Source: Ancylothrix sp036704045
Lineage (GTDB): Bacteria; Cyanobacteriota; Cyanobacteriia; Cyanobacteriales; Oscillatoriaceae
Assembly (NCBI GenBank): GCA_036704045.1
Contig: DATNQM010000022.1
Coordinates: 372,001 to 436,000, forward strand
Reading direction: 5' to 3'
Length of the DNA stretch: 64,000 nucleotides
A program made the position numbers and the translations under genes. This document shows, piece after piece, positions 43,078 to 51,659 of the stretch. Within the stretch, counting starts at the first letter, position 1. Each line of letters starts with the position of its first letter. The notes below the pieces were generated by a model. That model searched no databases, was not told the DNA's origin, and saw only the letters and a list, made by a program, of their open reading frames with translations.

Positions 43078-44049
43078 ATGAATTTTGATATTTTCGATGA
43101 AAATTTTTATCGGCTTGCTAACCCGGATGTAGAAGAGGCGATAAAACAGGGTATTTTTACTTCAGGATTGGAGCATTTTCAAAAATTTGGTCTTCAGGAA
43201 GGCCGCATTGGAATTTCGCCTTTTTATAATGAAAATACTTATTTAGAAAATAATCGGGATGTGGCGGAAGCTTTGCAAGCTGGTGTTTTTAAAACCGGCC
43301 TGGAGCATTTTATTAAGTTTGGGTTTGAGGAGGGTCGTCTGGCGATAAGTTTTTACGCTGAGGCGACTTATTTACGGTTAAATACTGATGTGGCAGAAGC
43401 TGTTAAATCGGGTATTTTTAAGTCGGGTTTTCAACATTTTATTCAACGAGGTTTGGCTGAGGGCCGGTCTTTACTTTTTTTTAATGAAAATGCTTACCGA
43501 ACGCAAAATCCTGATGTAACTTGGGGTGTGGAAAAAGGGGCTTGGAAATCGGGTTTTGATTATTATACAAAATATGGAGCTTTTGGTAATCCTGATCGTA
43601 TGGTTTATTGGACAGGTACTCAGGAAAATGATGTTATCCGAAATGTGGGGGATAGTTATTCAACAATTTATGGGGTAAATGGAGATTTTGTTACGGGTTT
43701 TCGGACTTTTTATTATCAACCAACAAGTTTTGGGGGGGGAGAGGTTGATACGTTAGTTGGTGGGTTTGGAAAAGATGAATTTATGCTGGGTCGGTATAAT
43801 ATTATTTCTGATGGAAATCCTTACATTTTTTATTTGGGGGGTGGAAGTAATGATTATGCTTTGATTCAAAATTTTGAAGTGGGTAAGGATAGGATATTTT
43901 TGGGTGGAAATGAAAGTGAATATAAGATTGAATCTACAGATGGAAGTTTGAATATTTCGACGATTTCAGGTGATTTGGTGGCTATTGTGGAAGGGGTGTC
44001 GGCTTTAACTGTAAATAGTACAGATGTTGGCGGTTTTGGTCTGATTTAA
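43078..44049 (+). CDS. Repeat protein with four F-x-NPDV-x-EGR units, RTX-like C-terminus
   Basis: 323 residues. Residues 1-180 hold four repeats of about 45-47 residues of the form FDENFYRLANPDVEEAI, G(I/V)F(T/K)SGLEHF, KFGxxEGR, a repeat I have seen only in cyanobacterial proteins, often joined to calcium-binding or peptidase modules. The C-terminal 140 residues (TGTQENDVIRN, GGGEVDTLVGGFGKDEFML, IQNFEVGKDRIFLGG) read like a hemolysin-type calcium-binding beta-roll domain seen in extracellular proteins. No N-terminal signal, so type I secretion is plausible. Function unknown. Confidence 0.75.
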   Translation: MNFDIFDENFYRLANPDVEEAIKQGIFTSGLEHFQKFGLQEGRIGISPFYNENTYLENNRDVAEALQAGVFKTGLEHFIKFGFEEGRLAISFYAEATYLRLNTDVAEAVKSGIFKSGFQHFIQRGLAEGRSLLFFNENAYRTQNPDVTWGVEKGAWKSGFDYYTKYGAFGNPDRMVYWTGTQENDVIRNVGDSYSTIYGVNGDFVTGFRTFYYQPTSFGGGEVDTLVGGFGKDEFMLGRYNIISDGNPYIFYLGGGSNDYALIQNFEVGKDRIFLGGNESEYKIESTDGSLNISTISGDLVAIVEGVSALTVNSTDVGGFGLI

Positions 44050-44128
44050 AGGTAGTTTAAAACTTTCTTCCTCTCTGGGGAAAAAGCGAGAGGAAGGAAG
44101 AGTAATTGTGGTTATTTGGTTTGTTTTT

Positions 44129-44638
44129 TTAAGAAACGGGGCTATTGGTGGTTAGTTTTGTTTGATCACGAAGGCGAGCTTGTTTGAGTATTTCAACAAT
44201 TTTTTGATGACCTTCTTGGGCTGCCCAAACGAGGGCGGTTTTTTTGTTGGTGTCTTTGTCGTCGAGGTTTGCCCCTTGTTGTATTAAGATTTCTATGACT
44301 GGGATATGGCCGGCGGCGGCGGCGCTAATGAGGGCTGTGGAACCAAAGTTAGATTGGTCGTTGATGTCGGCACCGGCCTGTAGTAATTCTTTTATGATTT
44401 CAAGATGGCCGGCAAAACAGGCTCCCATTAAGGCTGTCCAACCGTCGGGATCGGGGGCGTTTACGTCGGCACCGGCCTCAATTAAAATTTTTAGGATATC
44501 CAGATGTCCGGCTTCGGCGGCGGCGGTTAGGGGGTTTAAGCCGTCTGCGTTTTGTTGGCTGAGGTTGGCTCCGGCGGCGAGTAAGGCTTGCACTTCTGAA
44601 AGATTGCCGGTTTTTGCTGCTTCAATTAGTTGGCTCAT
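44129..44638 (-). CDS. Ankyrin repeat protein
   Basis: 169 residues from the ATG at 44638, which has GAGGA nine bases upstream; an in-frame ATG at 44662 lacks such a site. Four to five ankyrin repeats are clear (GNLSEVQALLAAGANLSQQNADGLNPLTAAAEAGH and following units with the DxDGxTALMxAxxxGH pattern). It is a soluble protein-interaction domain with no catalytic part. It stands alone between two plus-strand genes. Confidence 0.88.
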   Translation of the reverse strand: MSQLIEAAKTGNLSEVQALLAAGANLSQQNADGLNPLTAAAEAGHLDILKILIEAGADVNAPDPDGWTALMGACFAGHLEIIKELLQAGADINDQSNFGSTALISAAAAGHIPVIEILIQQGANLDDKDTNKKTALVWAAQEGHQKIVEILKQARLRDQTKLTTNSPVS

Positions 44639-44849
44639 TTTGCATTGTCCTCGAAAAAGCACAACCCAGGGAAATTTTAGGTTACCAAAGTTATTTTCTC
44701 ATTTTGAGGGCCGGCAATTCATTGTAAATTTTAGGAATTGTTTAACGGGCTGTTGGTTTAAATGGTAGTAGTGATAAAAGGAGGGATGAAACCGGCTTCA
44801 AATATTAATTTTTTTGATAATTAACTTGACTTTTTTTTAACTTACCGCC

Positions 44850-45191
44850 ATGAAAATTAAACCGATTGTTTTAGCGACTTTAACGAGCTTATCTTTAGTT
44901 GTCAGTTTTCCGACTCGTAGTTTTTCTCAACCGCTTTCAGGATGTGAAGCGAGACTGGTTTCTGAAGATAGAGATGCACAAATTAATGTGCGAGAGGGCC
45001 CAGGAAGACAATATAATTCTCCTCATTATGGTTTGGTGGGGGATAAAGTGATTATTTTGCTTGCAGAAAGCCGAGAGGATTTTGCTATTGAAGAAGATAG
45101 AAACGGCATTCTGTGGGTAAAAGTTGAGTTTCAAAATAGTGGGGCGAGAGGCTGGGTTCGCCGCGATTTTATTAGTCGATTTTCTTGTTGA
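44850..45191 (+). CDS. Secreted SH3b-domain protein
   Basis: 113 residues. A signal peptide (about 1-26, ending SFS or near QPLSG) is followed by one bacterial SH3-like domain: INVREGPGRQYNSPHYGLVGDKV and WVKVEFQNSGARGWVRRDFI. Two Cys residues (about 32 and 113) flank the domain and could pair. SH3b domains bind cell-wall or protein ligands in the periplasm. A terminator follows at 45255-45288, so it is probably monocistronic. Confidence 0.82.
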   Translation: MKIKPIVLATLTSLSLVVSFPTRSFSQPLSGCEARLVSEDRDAQINVREGPGRQYNSPHYGLVGDKVIILLAESREDFAIEEDRNGILWVKVEFQNSGARGWVRRDFISRFSC

Positions 45192-45254
45192 TTTTAAGCA
45201 GGTAAGCAGCCTGTTTATAGTTGGGTTTTGTTGAAAGTAGCTCTAAATTTTTCA

Positions 45255-45288
45255 AAAGCCCCTGTTTAGCATTTAAACAGGGGCTTTT
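45255..45288 (+). terminator. Rho-independent terminator
   Basis: AAAGCCCCTGTTTA/TAAACAGGGGCTTTT perfect stem, about 64 bases after the SH3b gene. Confidence 0.85.
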
Positions 45289-45310
45289 CAAGGCTTAAAA
45301 GTTTATAGAG

Positions 45311-45343
45311 GTTAAATACATATATCTAAATATGTAATTTAAC
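45311..45343. promoter_or_regulatory. Near-palindrome, possible operator
   Basis: GTTAAATACATAT and ATATGTAATTTAAC form an imperfect inverted repeat with one bulge. Downstream of the 43-residue ORF and of the SH3b terminator. Operator or hairpin role is speculative. Confidence 0.3.
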
Positions 45344-45422
45344 ATCTATCAAAAGGTGGTAAATTTTTATTTTTTTGAATGGGGTAAAAGTTCAAAAAAA
45401 TATTGTGCCGGTAAGGTAGTTG

Positions 45423-45465
45423 CACCCTGAACCACAGTTTATTGAGGAGCTTGTTCAGGGTTTTT
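45423..45465 (+). terminator. Hairpin overlapping the end of the 43-residue ORF
   Basis: ACCCTGAAC and GTTCAGGGT separated by about 21 bases, followed on the plus strand by TTTTTG. It could end plus-strand transcription. Confidence 0.4.
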
Positions 45466-45570
45466 GCTAAACACAGCAATAAAAACCCCTACTAAGAAAA
45501 GGGAAAGGGTTAAACCAATTCTTAAAAAGGCTTTCATTTGTTTTGTGATTGATTGATTGGTTGACTGCAT
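45439..45570 (-). CDS. 43-residue single-span membrane peptide
   Basis: A short ORF, ATG at 45570, TAA at 45439-45441. Polar N-terminus (MQSTNQSITKQMKAFLRI), one hydrophobic helix (GLTLSLFLVGVFIAVF) and a short SKNPEQAPQ tail. GAGGA lies about 8 bases upstream of the ATG, and the composition is natural. Its 3' end overlaps the inverted repeat ACCCTGAAC/GTTCAGGGT. Many cyanobacterial photosystem and NDH subunits are peptides of this size, but I cannot match it to one. Convergent with the SH3b gene. Confidence 0.55.
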   Translation of the reverse strand: MQSTNQSITKQMKAFLRIGLTLSLFLVGVFIAVFSKNPEQAPQ

Positions 45571-45626
45571 AAATTTGTCCTCTTTGTTTTATGCGGTAGC
45601 CAGAAATCACTGGCAAGGTTATCAAT

Positions 45627-45670
45627 GGCTTAAGTAAGTGTTTGTTCGTCTGTCTTAAGCTTTTTTATTT
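45627..45670 (+). terminator. Terminator-like hairpin on plus strand
   Basis: GGCTTAAG/CTTAAGC with a 19-base loop followed by TTTTTTATTTT. No annotated plus-strand gene ends here, which suggests an unrecognised transcript between 45290 and 45650. Confidence 0.5.
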
Positions 45671-46089
45671 TGATATGTTGGAAAGTTTAACACATTAGGA
45701 TTTGGTTTATGGCTCAGTTTTTCTAGGCATTTGACGGTTCACTTTATTGATGAGTTGGTTTTGATATAGCGCTTTTCAATCATACCACCCGCCTTAATTA
45801 GGGGTTGAAGGGGGGGTCAGCAGATAGAAAAATGCTATCCTGAATTAATACTAATTTGTAGTATAATTGGTGAATATTTTAGGTGTTTATATAAAATACT
45901 TTGCGGATTTTTTAGTTATTTTTTATACAAATCGAATAAAGTTTTTTAAAGAGTTTAAGAAATATATTGAGCTTTAGGATTTTGGATGATTAAAAGCAGT
46001 GATTGTGGATCGTTGAGAAATGATGGGTATAATAGGATGAAATGGTTGTTGAGTGTTTAAGGTAAAAAAATAGAGGTTAGCAATAAGCT
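45671..46089. other. Intergenic region upstream of radical SAM gene
   Basis: AT-rich, with a decayed relative of the CCCCCTT...GGGGG palindrome near 45788-45817. No RiPP precursor-like ORF seen on either strand. Confidence 0.4.
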
Positions 46090-47175
46090 ATGGTAGAAAC
46101 CATTCGTCCGAGAACCCTGCGTTTAGAAGCTTCTACTCACTGTCAGCTAAAATGTCCGGCTTGTGAAACTACTCAAGGTATTACGAAAGAAAAATTAGGA
46201 TCGGGGTTTTTAAAGCTAGAAGATTTTAAAAAAATAGTTGATGAAAATCCTTGGCTTGCTCACATTGAATTGTCTAATTGGGGAGAAATTTTTTTAAATC
46301 CTGATATTGTTGGGATTATGGAATATGCCTATCAAAAAAGTGTAGCATTGACGGCGAGTAATGGGGCAAATTTAAATACTGTAAAACCGGCGGTTTTGGA
46401 AGCGATAGTAAAATATAAATTTCGTCATATCAATTGTTCAATTGATGGAGCATCGCAAGAGATTTATCAAATGTATCGCGTGAATGGAAATTTTGATCGG
46501 GTGATTGAAAATGTAAAAACTATTAATCACTACAAGAAGGAATACGGCACAGAGTTTCCTTTTTTAAACTGGCAATTTGTAATTTTTGGTCACAATGAGC
46601 ATGAATTAGAAAAAGCCCAGGAAATGGCGCAAAGTTTAAATATGAAATTTAAGCCTAAACTTTCTTGGGATGAGAAAATATCGCCGGTAAAAAATGCAGA
46701 GTTGGTGAAAAGAATTACAAAGTTAAATGCAGCTTCGCGGAGTGAATATTACGAAAAAAATGAGACTGGCTATATGCAAAAATCTATTTGTGGCCAACTT
46801 TGGACAGGCCCACAAGTTAACTGGGATGGCCGAATTTTAGGCTGTTGTTTTAATCAATGGGGTGATTTTGGAAATGCTTTTGAATCGGGCGTAGAGTCGG
46901 GTTTAAATAATGAAAAAATTAATTATGCAAGACAAATGCTTTTAGGACAAGTGGAAGCAAAAGACGGTATTCCTTGCACGACTTGCGGACATTATAAAAG
47001 AATGCAAGAAAAGGAAAATTGGTTAGTTGAAAGCGAAGTTCGTAAAACAAATATACCGTTTTTCAAAAAATGGGCTTACGGTTTGGGAATGGGAAGATTG
47101 TCTATTTACATGACTAACAGATACCGTTGGGGAGAAAAGATATTTTTGAAATATTTTAATCCTCTCAAAAAGTAA
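46090..47175 (+). CDS. Radical SAM/SPASM domain protein
   Basis: 361 residues. The SAM-cleaving cluster motif CxxxCxxC is at C18, C22, C25 (THCQLKCPAC), with the following GEIF-type and SIDGAS segments of the radical SAM barrel. The C-terminus has a SPASM-type arrangement of Cys for auxiliary clusters (SICGQLW, GRILGCCFNQWG, CTTCGHY). Such enzymes modify peptides or sugars or mature other enzymes. No precursor peptide gene is obvious nearby. The nearest small ORF (45439-45570, minus strand) is a membrane peptide without a core-like region. Substrate unknown. Confidence 0.85.
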   Translation: MVETIRPRTLRLEASTHCQLKCPACETTQGITKEKLGSGFLKLEDFKKIVDENPWLAHIELSNWGEIFLNPDIVGIMEYAYQKSVALTASNGANLNTVKPAVLEAIVKYKFRHINCSIDGASQEIYQMYRVNGNFDRVIENVKTINHYKKEYGTEFPFLNWQFVIFGHNEHELEKAQEMAQSLNMKFKPKLSWDEKISPVKNAELVKRITKLNAASRSEYYEKNETGYMQKSICGQLWTGPQVNWDGRILGCCFNQWGDFGNAFESGVESGLNNEKINYARQMLLGQVEAKDGIPCTTCGHYKRMQEKENWLVESEVRKTNIPFFKKWAYGLGMGRLSIYMTNRYRWGEKIFLKYFNPLKK

Positions 47176-47270
47176 GGATTTGAGGCGGGGAAAGGTAATC
47201 AAAATAATGTTGCCTTTCCCTATAAAAATGCCATTTTTGTCAGTCATTTTTAGATTTTGAGAATGAAAAC

Positions 47271-48275
47271 TTAACTAATAGTTGCTAAACTTTTTTCTGT
47301 CGATTGAGCAGAGTCTAGGTTTTTAATAGCAAAGAGTTGTTCTTTTGCTGGTATTTCAATGTTTGAAAGCTCTTCTAAATTTTTTCTTCGGACTAATTTG
47401 CCTTTAAGATGGCCGGTTATGTTACCTTCGGCAATTAAAGTGCCGGTGTTAGAAAAGAACTTTACATCTTCTAAATTGAGGTTGGCGGCTGGGGAAACTT
47501 TTATGGTTCCGGCGTTAAAAAACCAACCTTCAACTGTCATGTTTGTTTGCAAATTTAATTGGGAATAGTTGTATAAATCCAGCACTTTTATTTCTTCAAG
47601 GCTGGTTTGAAAAACTTGCGGTTTATTTCCCTGAAAACGAAAAAGTGGGTTTCCTTCTATTTTGCCACCGGCTATAATCACATCACCTTTAAAGCTATAG
47701 TAGCGGTTGTAATGGTTGCTAAAATTTAGTAAACCTCCTGTGACAAGGGTATTTCCAGCAACTTCACCGCTTATCCAACTAATATTTCCTCCAGCAATTG
47801 TTAAATTTCCCTGAGTTGAAAAGCAGGTGTTAACAATTCCCTTTTCAATAGTAATATCACCACCAGTTAGAAGACAAACCTCGATGATTCCGCCTTGGAT
47901 AAGGACGTTTTCTAAAACAGTTAAATCATTCCATCCAGAGAGACAGCCGGTGTAATCAGACGTAATTATTAAGGATTTAATTTCGGTATTAATATCAACT
48001 AAAACATTTTTTACACAACTGCCATCAAAAATCACACAATCCGCTGATGTGGGTATTTTTTCGGCCACCCAATTTAGAGGATTACTCCATTTATAGTCGG
48101 CACCTTTGCCATTCCAATAGCTTGTTTTTTCTTTCATTTCTTTAAAATATGGCCCAACGGTAACTGCTGGGGCAATATTTTCTCCTGAAATATTTTGCTT
48201 AGACCATTGAACGCTGCTTCGCATTGTTTTGTTCCCTTTTGCACTCGTAGCTTTGTAGAATTTAAACGCGACCAT
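47271..48275 (-). CDS. Beta-solenoid-like repeat protein, hypothetical
   Basis: 334 residues, not recognised. After a polar N-terminus (to about 60), a domain with WNGKGADYKWSNPLNW precedes a series of short beta-repeats (VLIQGGIIEVCLLTGGDITIEKGIVNTCFSTQGNLTI spans, GNISWISG, GLLNF), which suggests a right-handed beta-helix or pentapeptide-like solenoid with Cys at regular spacing. The ATG at 48275 is the longest start; an ATG at 48224 has a better AAAGGGAAC site and would remove 17 residues. No signal peptide is clear. It converges with the radical SAM gene. A surface or filamentous protein is one possibility. Confidence 0.55.
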   Translation of the reverse strand: MVAFKFYKATSAKGNKTMRSSVQWSKQNISGENIAPAVTVGPYFKEMKEKTSYWNGKGADYKWSNPLNWVAEKIPTSADCVIFDGSCVKNVLVDINTEIKSLIITSDYTGCLSGWNDLTVLENVLIQGGIIEVCLLTGGDITIEKGIVNTCFSTQGNLTIAGGNISWISGEVAGNTLVTGGLLNFSNHYNRYYSFKGDVIIAGGKIEGNPLFRFQGNKPQVFQTSLEEIKVLDLYNYSQLNLQTNMTVEGWFFNAGTIKVSPAANLNLEDVKFFSNTGTLIAEGNITGHLKGKLVRRKNLEELSNIEIPAKEQLFAIKNLDSAQSTEKSLATIS

Positions 48276-48631
48276 CGTAAAATATCAGGACATCTATCAC
48301 CTATTGCCTTCAAAGTTAGTTTTTTGGCCTTTTGGAAGAGACTCTAAAAAACTTTTTTAATTTTAAACCGAACTTCCTAAATTTAGAAAGTAAAATTTTA
48401 CGGGTTTTTAAGTTGGCTTTTTCTATGATGCCCAAAATTATTATGATAGATAGCTCATCAACGGCTCACTTTTTCGGCTCAGTTAATGGCTCAGTTAATG
48501 GCTCAGGGTATCTCAAAACCTGAGCTAGTGAGGCTCCATAAGGTTGATAAAGTAGAAAAGAGCGATCATTTATAACCAATCTGTAAAACAATAAAAAGTA
48601 TCACCTGTTCCCAAATCTTCCCTTACCCTAT
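48276..48631. other. Divergent intergenic region
   Basis: Between the beta-solenoid-like gene (minus) and the STAND gene (plus). Apart from the 12-base tandem repeat at 48476-48506 I see no clear promoter or RNA. Confidence 0.4.
48476..48506. repeat. 12-base tandem repeat GGCTCAGTTAAT
   Basis: Two and a half perfect copies (48476-48487, 48488-48499, 48500-48506), with a related CGGCTCACT just upstream. Located about 130 bases before the STAND gene. Confidence 0.8.
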
Positions 48632-49885
48632 ATGGCCAATAGTTTAAAAGCAACAGTGATCGCCGCCTCTGTAAAAGGGTTAGAAATTGTTGACGAAGCC
48701 AGAAAAAAGAAAGGCTGGAAAAAAGCAGCTATTGCGTGGTGTCAAGCGGCTCACACTACCGAAGCAACTTTAAAAAGATTTTGGCGGAGTATTCCTATTC
48801 GCCAAGATTCATTTATTGGCATTTGTCAAGCGGTTGGGATTACAGATTGGAAACAAGTTGCTGATAATTTACCAGAAATTGTGGCTCATAGTGATTGGGG
48901 GGAAGCACCGGATGTCACAGCATTTTATGGACGCAATAAAGAAATTTTTACGATTAAAGAATGGCTAGGGAAAGAAAACTGCCGTTTAGTGGCAATTTTA
49001 GGTATGGGAGGTATTGGAAAAACGGCTCTTTCTATTAAAATTGCCCAACAAGTTCAAGATCGCTTTGATTATGTAATTTGGCGTAGTTTGCATCAAGCAA
49101 CTTCGTTAGAACAATTATTAGGAGATTGGTTAGAGTTTTTATCTGAACGGTTGCCGGTTGATGTAAATGTTGATACAAGTGAAAATATTTCTAGGCTGAT
49201 TGAATGTTTACGTCGCTATCGTTGCTTACTTGTTTTAGATAATATTGAAGTAATTCTTAGTAGTGGAGATTTTGTAGGACATTATAGAAGTGGTTATAAA
49301 GCTTATGGAGAACTTTTTAAACGTATTGGAGAAACGCCGCATCAAAGCTGTTTGATGCTCACAAGTCGGGAAAAACTCCGAGAAATTGCTTTAATGGAAG
49401 GGGAAACTCTGCCGGTGCGTTCTTATCAACTGGGAGGGTTAGGAGATGAAGCGAGAGAAATTTTAAAAGAAAAGCGTTTATCGCAAGAGGAAAAATGGGG
49501 GATTTTAATAAATATTTATCGAGGAAATCCTTTTATGCTAAAAATTGTTTCTGCTTTTATTCAAGAAGTTTTTGATGGAAAAGTAGGAGATTTTTTAAAG
49601 CTTGGTACAACCCAAGTCACCCGCGATATCAGCGATTTTATTGAAGTTCAATACGAGAGAATTTCGGAACTAGAAAGACAAATTCTTTTTCAGTTATCTT
49701 TAGAAAAAGAGCCTATTTCTTTATATGAATTACAAGAATTAGTTACTGTTTCTCCCATAGAGTTAACTAATGCTGTTGCTTCTTTGGTGGGCCGGTCATT
49801 GATTGAAAAAAGTGCAGGCCGGTTTACTTTGCAGCCGGTGGTAATGGAATACGTTACCAGTGTAGAGGGAAGTCTAAATGAATAA
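48632..49885 (+). CDS. STAND NTPase with NB-ARC domain
   Basis: 417 residues. An N-terminal helical domain of about 90 residues (EIVDEARKKKGWKKAAIAWCQAAH, TLKRFWRSIPIRQDSFIGICQAVG) resembles the adaptor domain seen before NB-ARC in cyanobacterial regulators. Then come an NB-ARC-type ATPase with FYGRNKEI, Walker A GMGGIGKT (124-131), Walker B LLVLDN (199-204), and a winged-helix part ending RFTLQPVVMEYVTSV. There is no WD40, TPR or protease effector, so it is a minimal STAND switch. It precedes the kinase-TPR gene by 106 bases on the same strand and may start the cluster to 55338. A truncated cousin is at 32158-33402. Confidence 0.85.
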   Translation: MANSLKATVIAASVKGLEIVDEARKKKGWKKAAIAWCQAAHTTEATLKRFWRSIPIRQDSFIGICQAVGITDWKQVADNLPEIVAHSDWGEAPDVTAFYGRNKEIFTIKEWLGKENCRLVAILGMGGIGKTALSIKIAQQVQDRFDYVIWRSLHQATSLEQLLGDWLEFLSERLPVDVNVDTSENISRLIECLRRYRCLLVLDNIEVILSSGDFVGHYRSGYKAYGELFKRIGETPHQSCLMLTSREKLREIALMEGETLPVRSYQLGGLGDEAREILKEKRLSQEEKWGILINIYRGNPFMLKIVSAFIQEVFDGKVGDFLKLGTTQVTRDISDFIEVQYERISELERQILFQLSLEKEPISLYELQELVTVSPIELTNAVASLVGRSLIEKSAGRFTLQPVVMEYVTSVEGSLNE

Positions 49886-49991
49886 GTTTTTTGTTTTTTT
49901 ATGTGCATCAAAATTTTCTGTTCTAAAAAATAAACTTATTAATTTAAGAGTTCGATTTAAAATCCAAAATCTAGTATAGAAAATTACTTAA

Positions 49992-51659
49992 GTGAGCTAT
50001 TGTATCGATCCAAAATGTACGAAAAGGCTAAATTTAGAGAATCTGGCAACTTGTCAGAATTGCGGGACTCCTTTGGTTATAAATAATCGTTATCGGCTTA
50101 TTAAACCTCTGCGAGAATTAGACGAATTTTGCCCTACAGAAATTTTTGAAATAGAAGATAAAAACACTAGAAAAGTGTTAAAAATCTTAAAACGCCCCAA
50201 ATGGAGCGAGATGTTTCAAAGAGAAGCGCGGGTTTTACAACAATTAAAACATCCAGGTATTCCCCAGGTAGAAAATGACGGCTATTTCACTATTAAAACC
50301 AGTTATAAGGCAAAAGAATTACATTGCTTAGTGATGGAAAAAATAGAAGGATTAACGTTAGAACAGTGGCTTAATAAATACGGAAAAATTCCCCAAAAAA
50401 TAGCTATTGATTGGCTAAAACAACTGGTATTAATTTTAAAAATTATTCATGATAAAGACTTATTCCACCGGGATCTTAAACCTTCAAACTGCATTGTAAA
50501 ACCAAACGGGCAATTAGTTTTAATAGATTTTGGTAGTGTTAGAGAAATTACCGGCACATACCTTACTAAAGTAGGAACTGATCGGCAAATTACCGGTGTT
50601 ATTTCCCCAGGCTATACTCCACCAGAACAAGCAACCGGTAAAGCTGTTCCCCAATCAGATTTTTTTGCTTTGGGGCGAACTTTTGTACATTTATTAACAG
50701 AAAAACACCCTGTAGAATTAACAGAAAATAATCAAAATGGTCAATTAATTTGGCGTGAAGCAGCACCTCAAGTTTCCCAGGAATTTGCTAATTTAATTGA
50801 CCATTTAATGGCACCCTTACCAGGAAAACGTCCGGCTAATGCTCAAGCAATTTTAGAACAAATAGAATTTCTTGAAAATCCTAAGTTTTATTTGCTTAAA
50901 CCGCAGCGTTGGCTAAAAATAACAAGCCTATTTTTAGTAGGATTTACAAGTATTTTTAGTCTCAAAAATTCTCTAGCTAATTATTACTACAATCAGGGCT
51001 TAGAAAATCACATATCACGGCAGACAGAACAAGCTGAAAAGTATTACCGGCAAGCATTACAGTTCAACCCAAACTATGCAGAAGTACACAACGCATTAGG
51101 CTTCATTTGTCAAGACCAACAAGACTTAACTTGCGCTCGTTATGAATACGAAAAAGCTATTAACCTCAAACCTAACTTAGCCATTGCACATTTTAATTTA
51201 GCTAATGTTTGTGAAGACCTTTTAGACATTAGTTGTGCGCGCAAATCTTACGAAGCAGCCAGTCAAAAAGGCTTAGTTGCTGCTGATAGTAACCTAGCTC
51301 GTTTATATATACTTTCTGAAGATTACCAAAACGCAGAAAAATTAATCTCAACAGCATTAAAACGACCAAAAGATCCTGAGATTAAATATTCTCTACTTAA
51401 AAACTTAGGATGGGCAAAACTCGGTCAAAAACGCTACATTGAAGCTCAGAGCACTTTAAAACAAGCTGTGGAAATTAACTCTCAGCAAGCAGGAGCATAT
51501 TGCTTATTAGCACAAGTCTTAGAAGCACAAAATCAATTTCAACCCGCAAAACATCAATGGGGAAACTGTTTGAGATATGCTTCCATCTACAATCAAGATG
51601 AAGCAGCCTGGATTGACATGGCCAGAGAACGCCTGAACTCGGTAAAAGAGGAAAAATGA
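49992..51659 (+). CDS. Zinc-ribbon Ser/Thr kinase with TPR repeats
   Basis: 555 residues, GTG start. An N-terminal Cys pattern (C4, C9, C21, C24) forms a zinc ribbon. The kinase domain (about 33-300) keeps Lys64 (VLKILK), HRD 159-161 (HRDLKPSN) and DFG 179-181, but the Gly-rich loop is not recognisable (PLRELDEFCPTEIFEI), so nucleotide binding may be altered. One membrane segment near 313-335 is followed by extracytoplasmic TPR repeats (about 338-545), consistent with a receptor kinase. The stop overlaps the next start (ATGA at 51656-51659), so translation is coupled to the secreted protein. Confidence 0.85.
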   Translation: MSYCIDPKCTKRLNLENLATCQNCGTPLVINNRYRLIKPLRELDEFCPTEIFEIEDKNTRKVLKILKRPKWSEMFQREARVLQQLKHPGIPQVENDGYFTIKTSYKAKELHCLVMEKIEGLTLEQWLNKYGKIPQKIAIDWLKQLVLILKIIHDKDLFHRDLKPSNCIVKPNGQLVLIDFGSVREITGTYLTKVGTDRQITGVISPGYTPPEQATGKAVPQSDFFALGRTFVHLLTEKHPVELTENNQNGQLIWREAAPQVSQEFANLIDHLMAPLPGKRPANAQAILEQIEFLENPKFYLLKPQRWLKITSLFLVGFTSIFSLKNSLANYYYNQGLENHISRQTEQAEKYYRQALQFNPNYAEVHNALGFICQDQQDLTCARYEYEKAINLKPNLAIAHFNLANVCEDLLDISCARKSYEAASQKGLVAADSNLARLYILSEDYQNAEKLISTALKRPKDPEIKYSLLKNLGWAKLGQKRYIEAQSTLKQAVEINSQQAGAYCLLAQVLEAQNQFQPAKHQWGNCLRYASIYNQDEAAWIDMARERLNSVKEEK

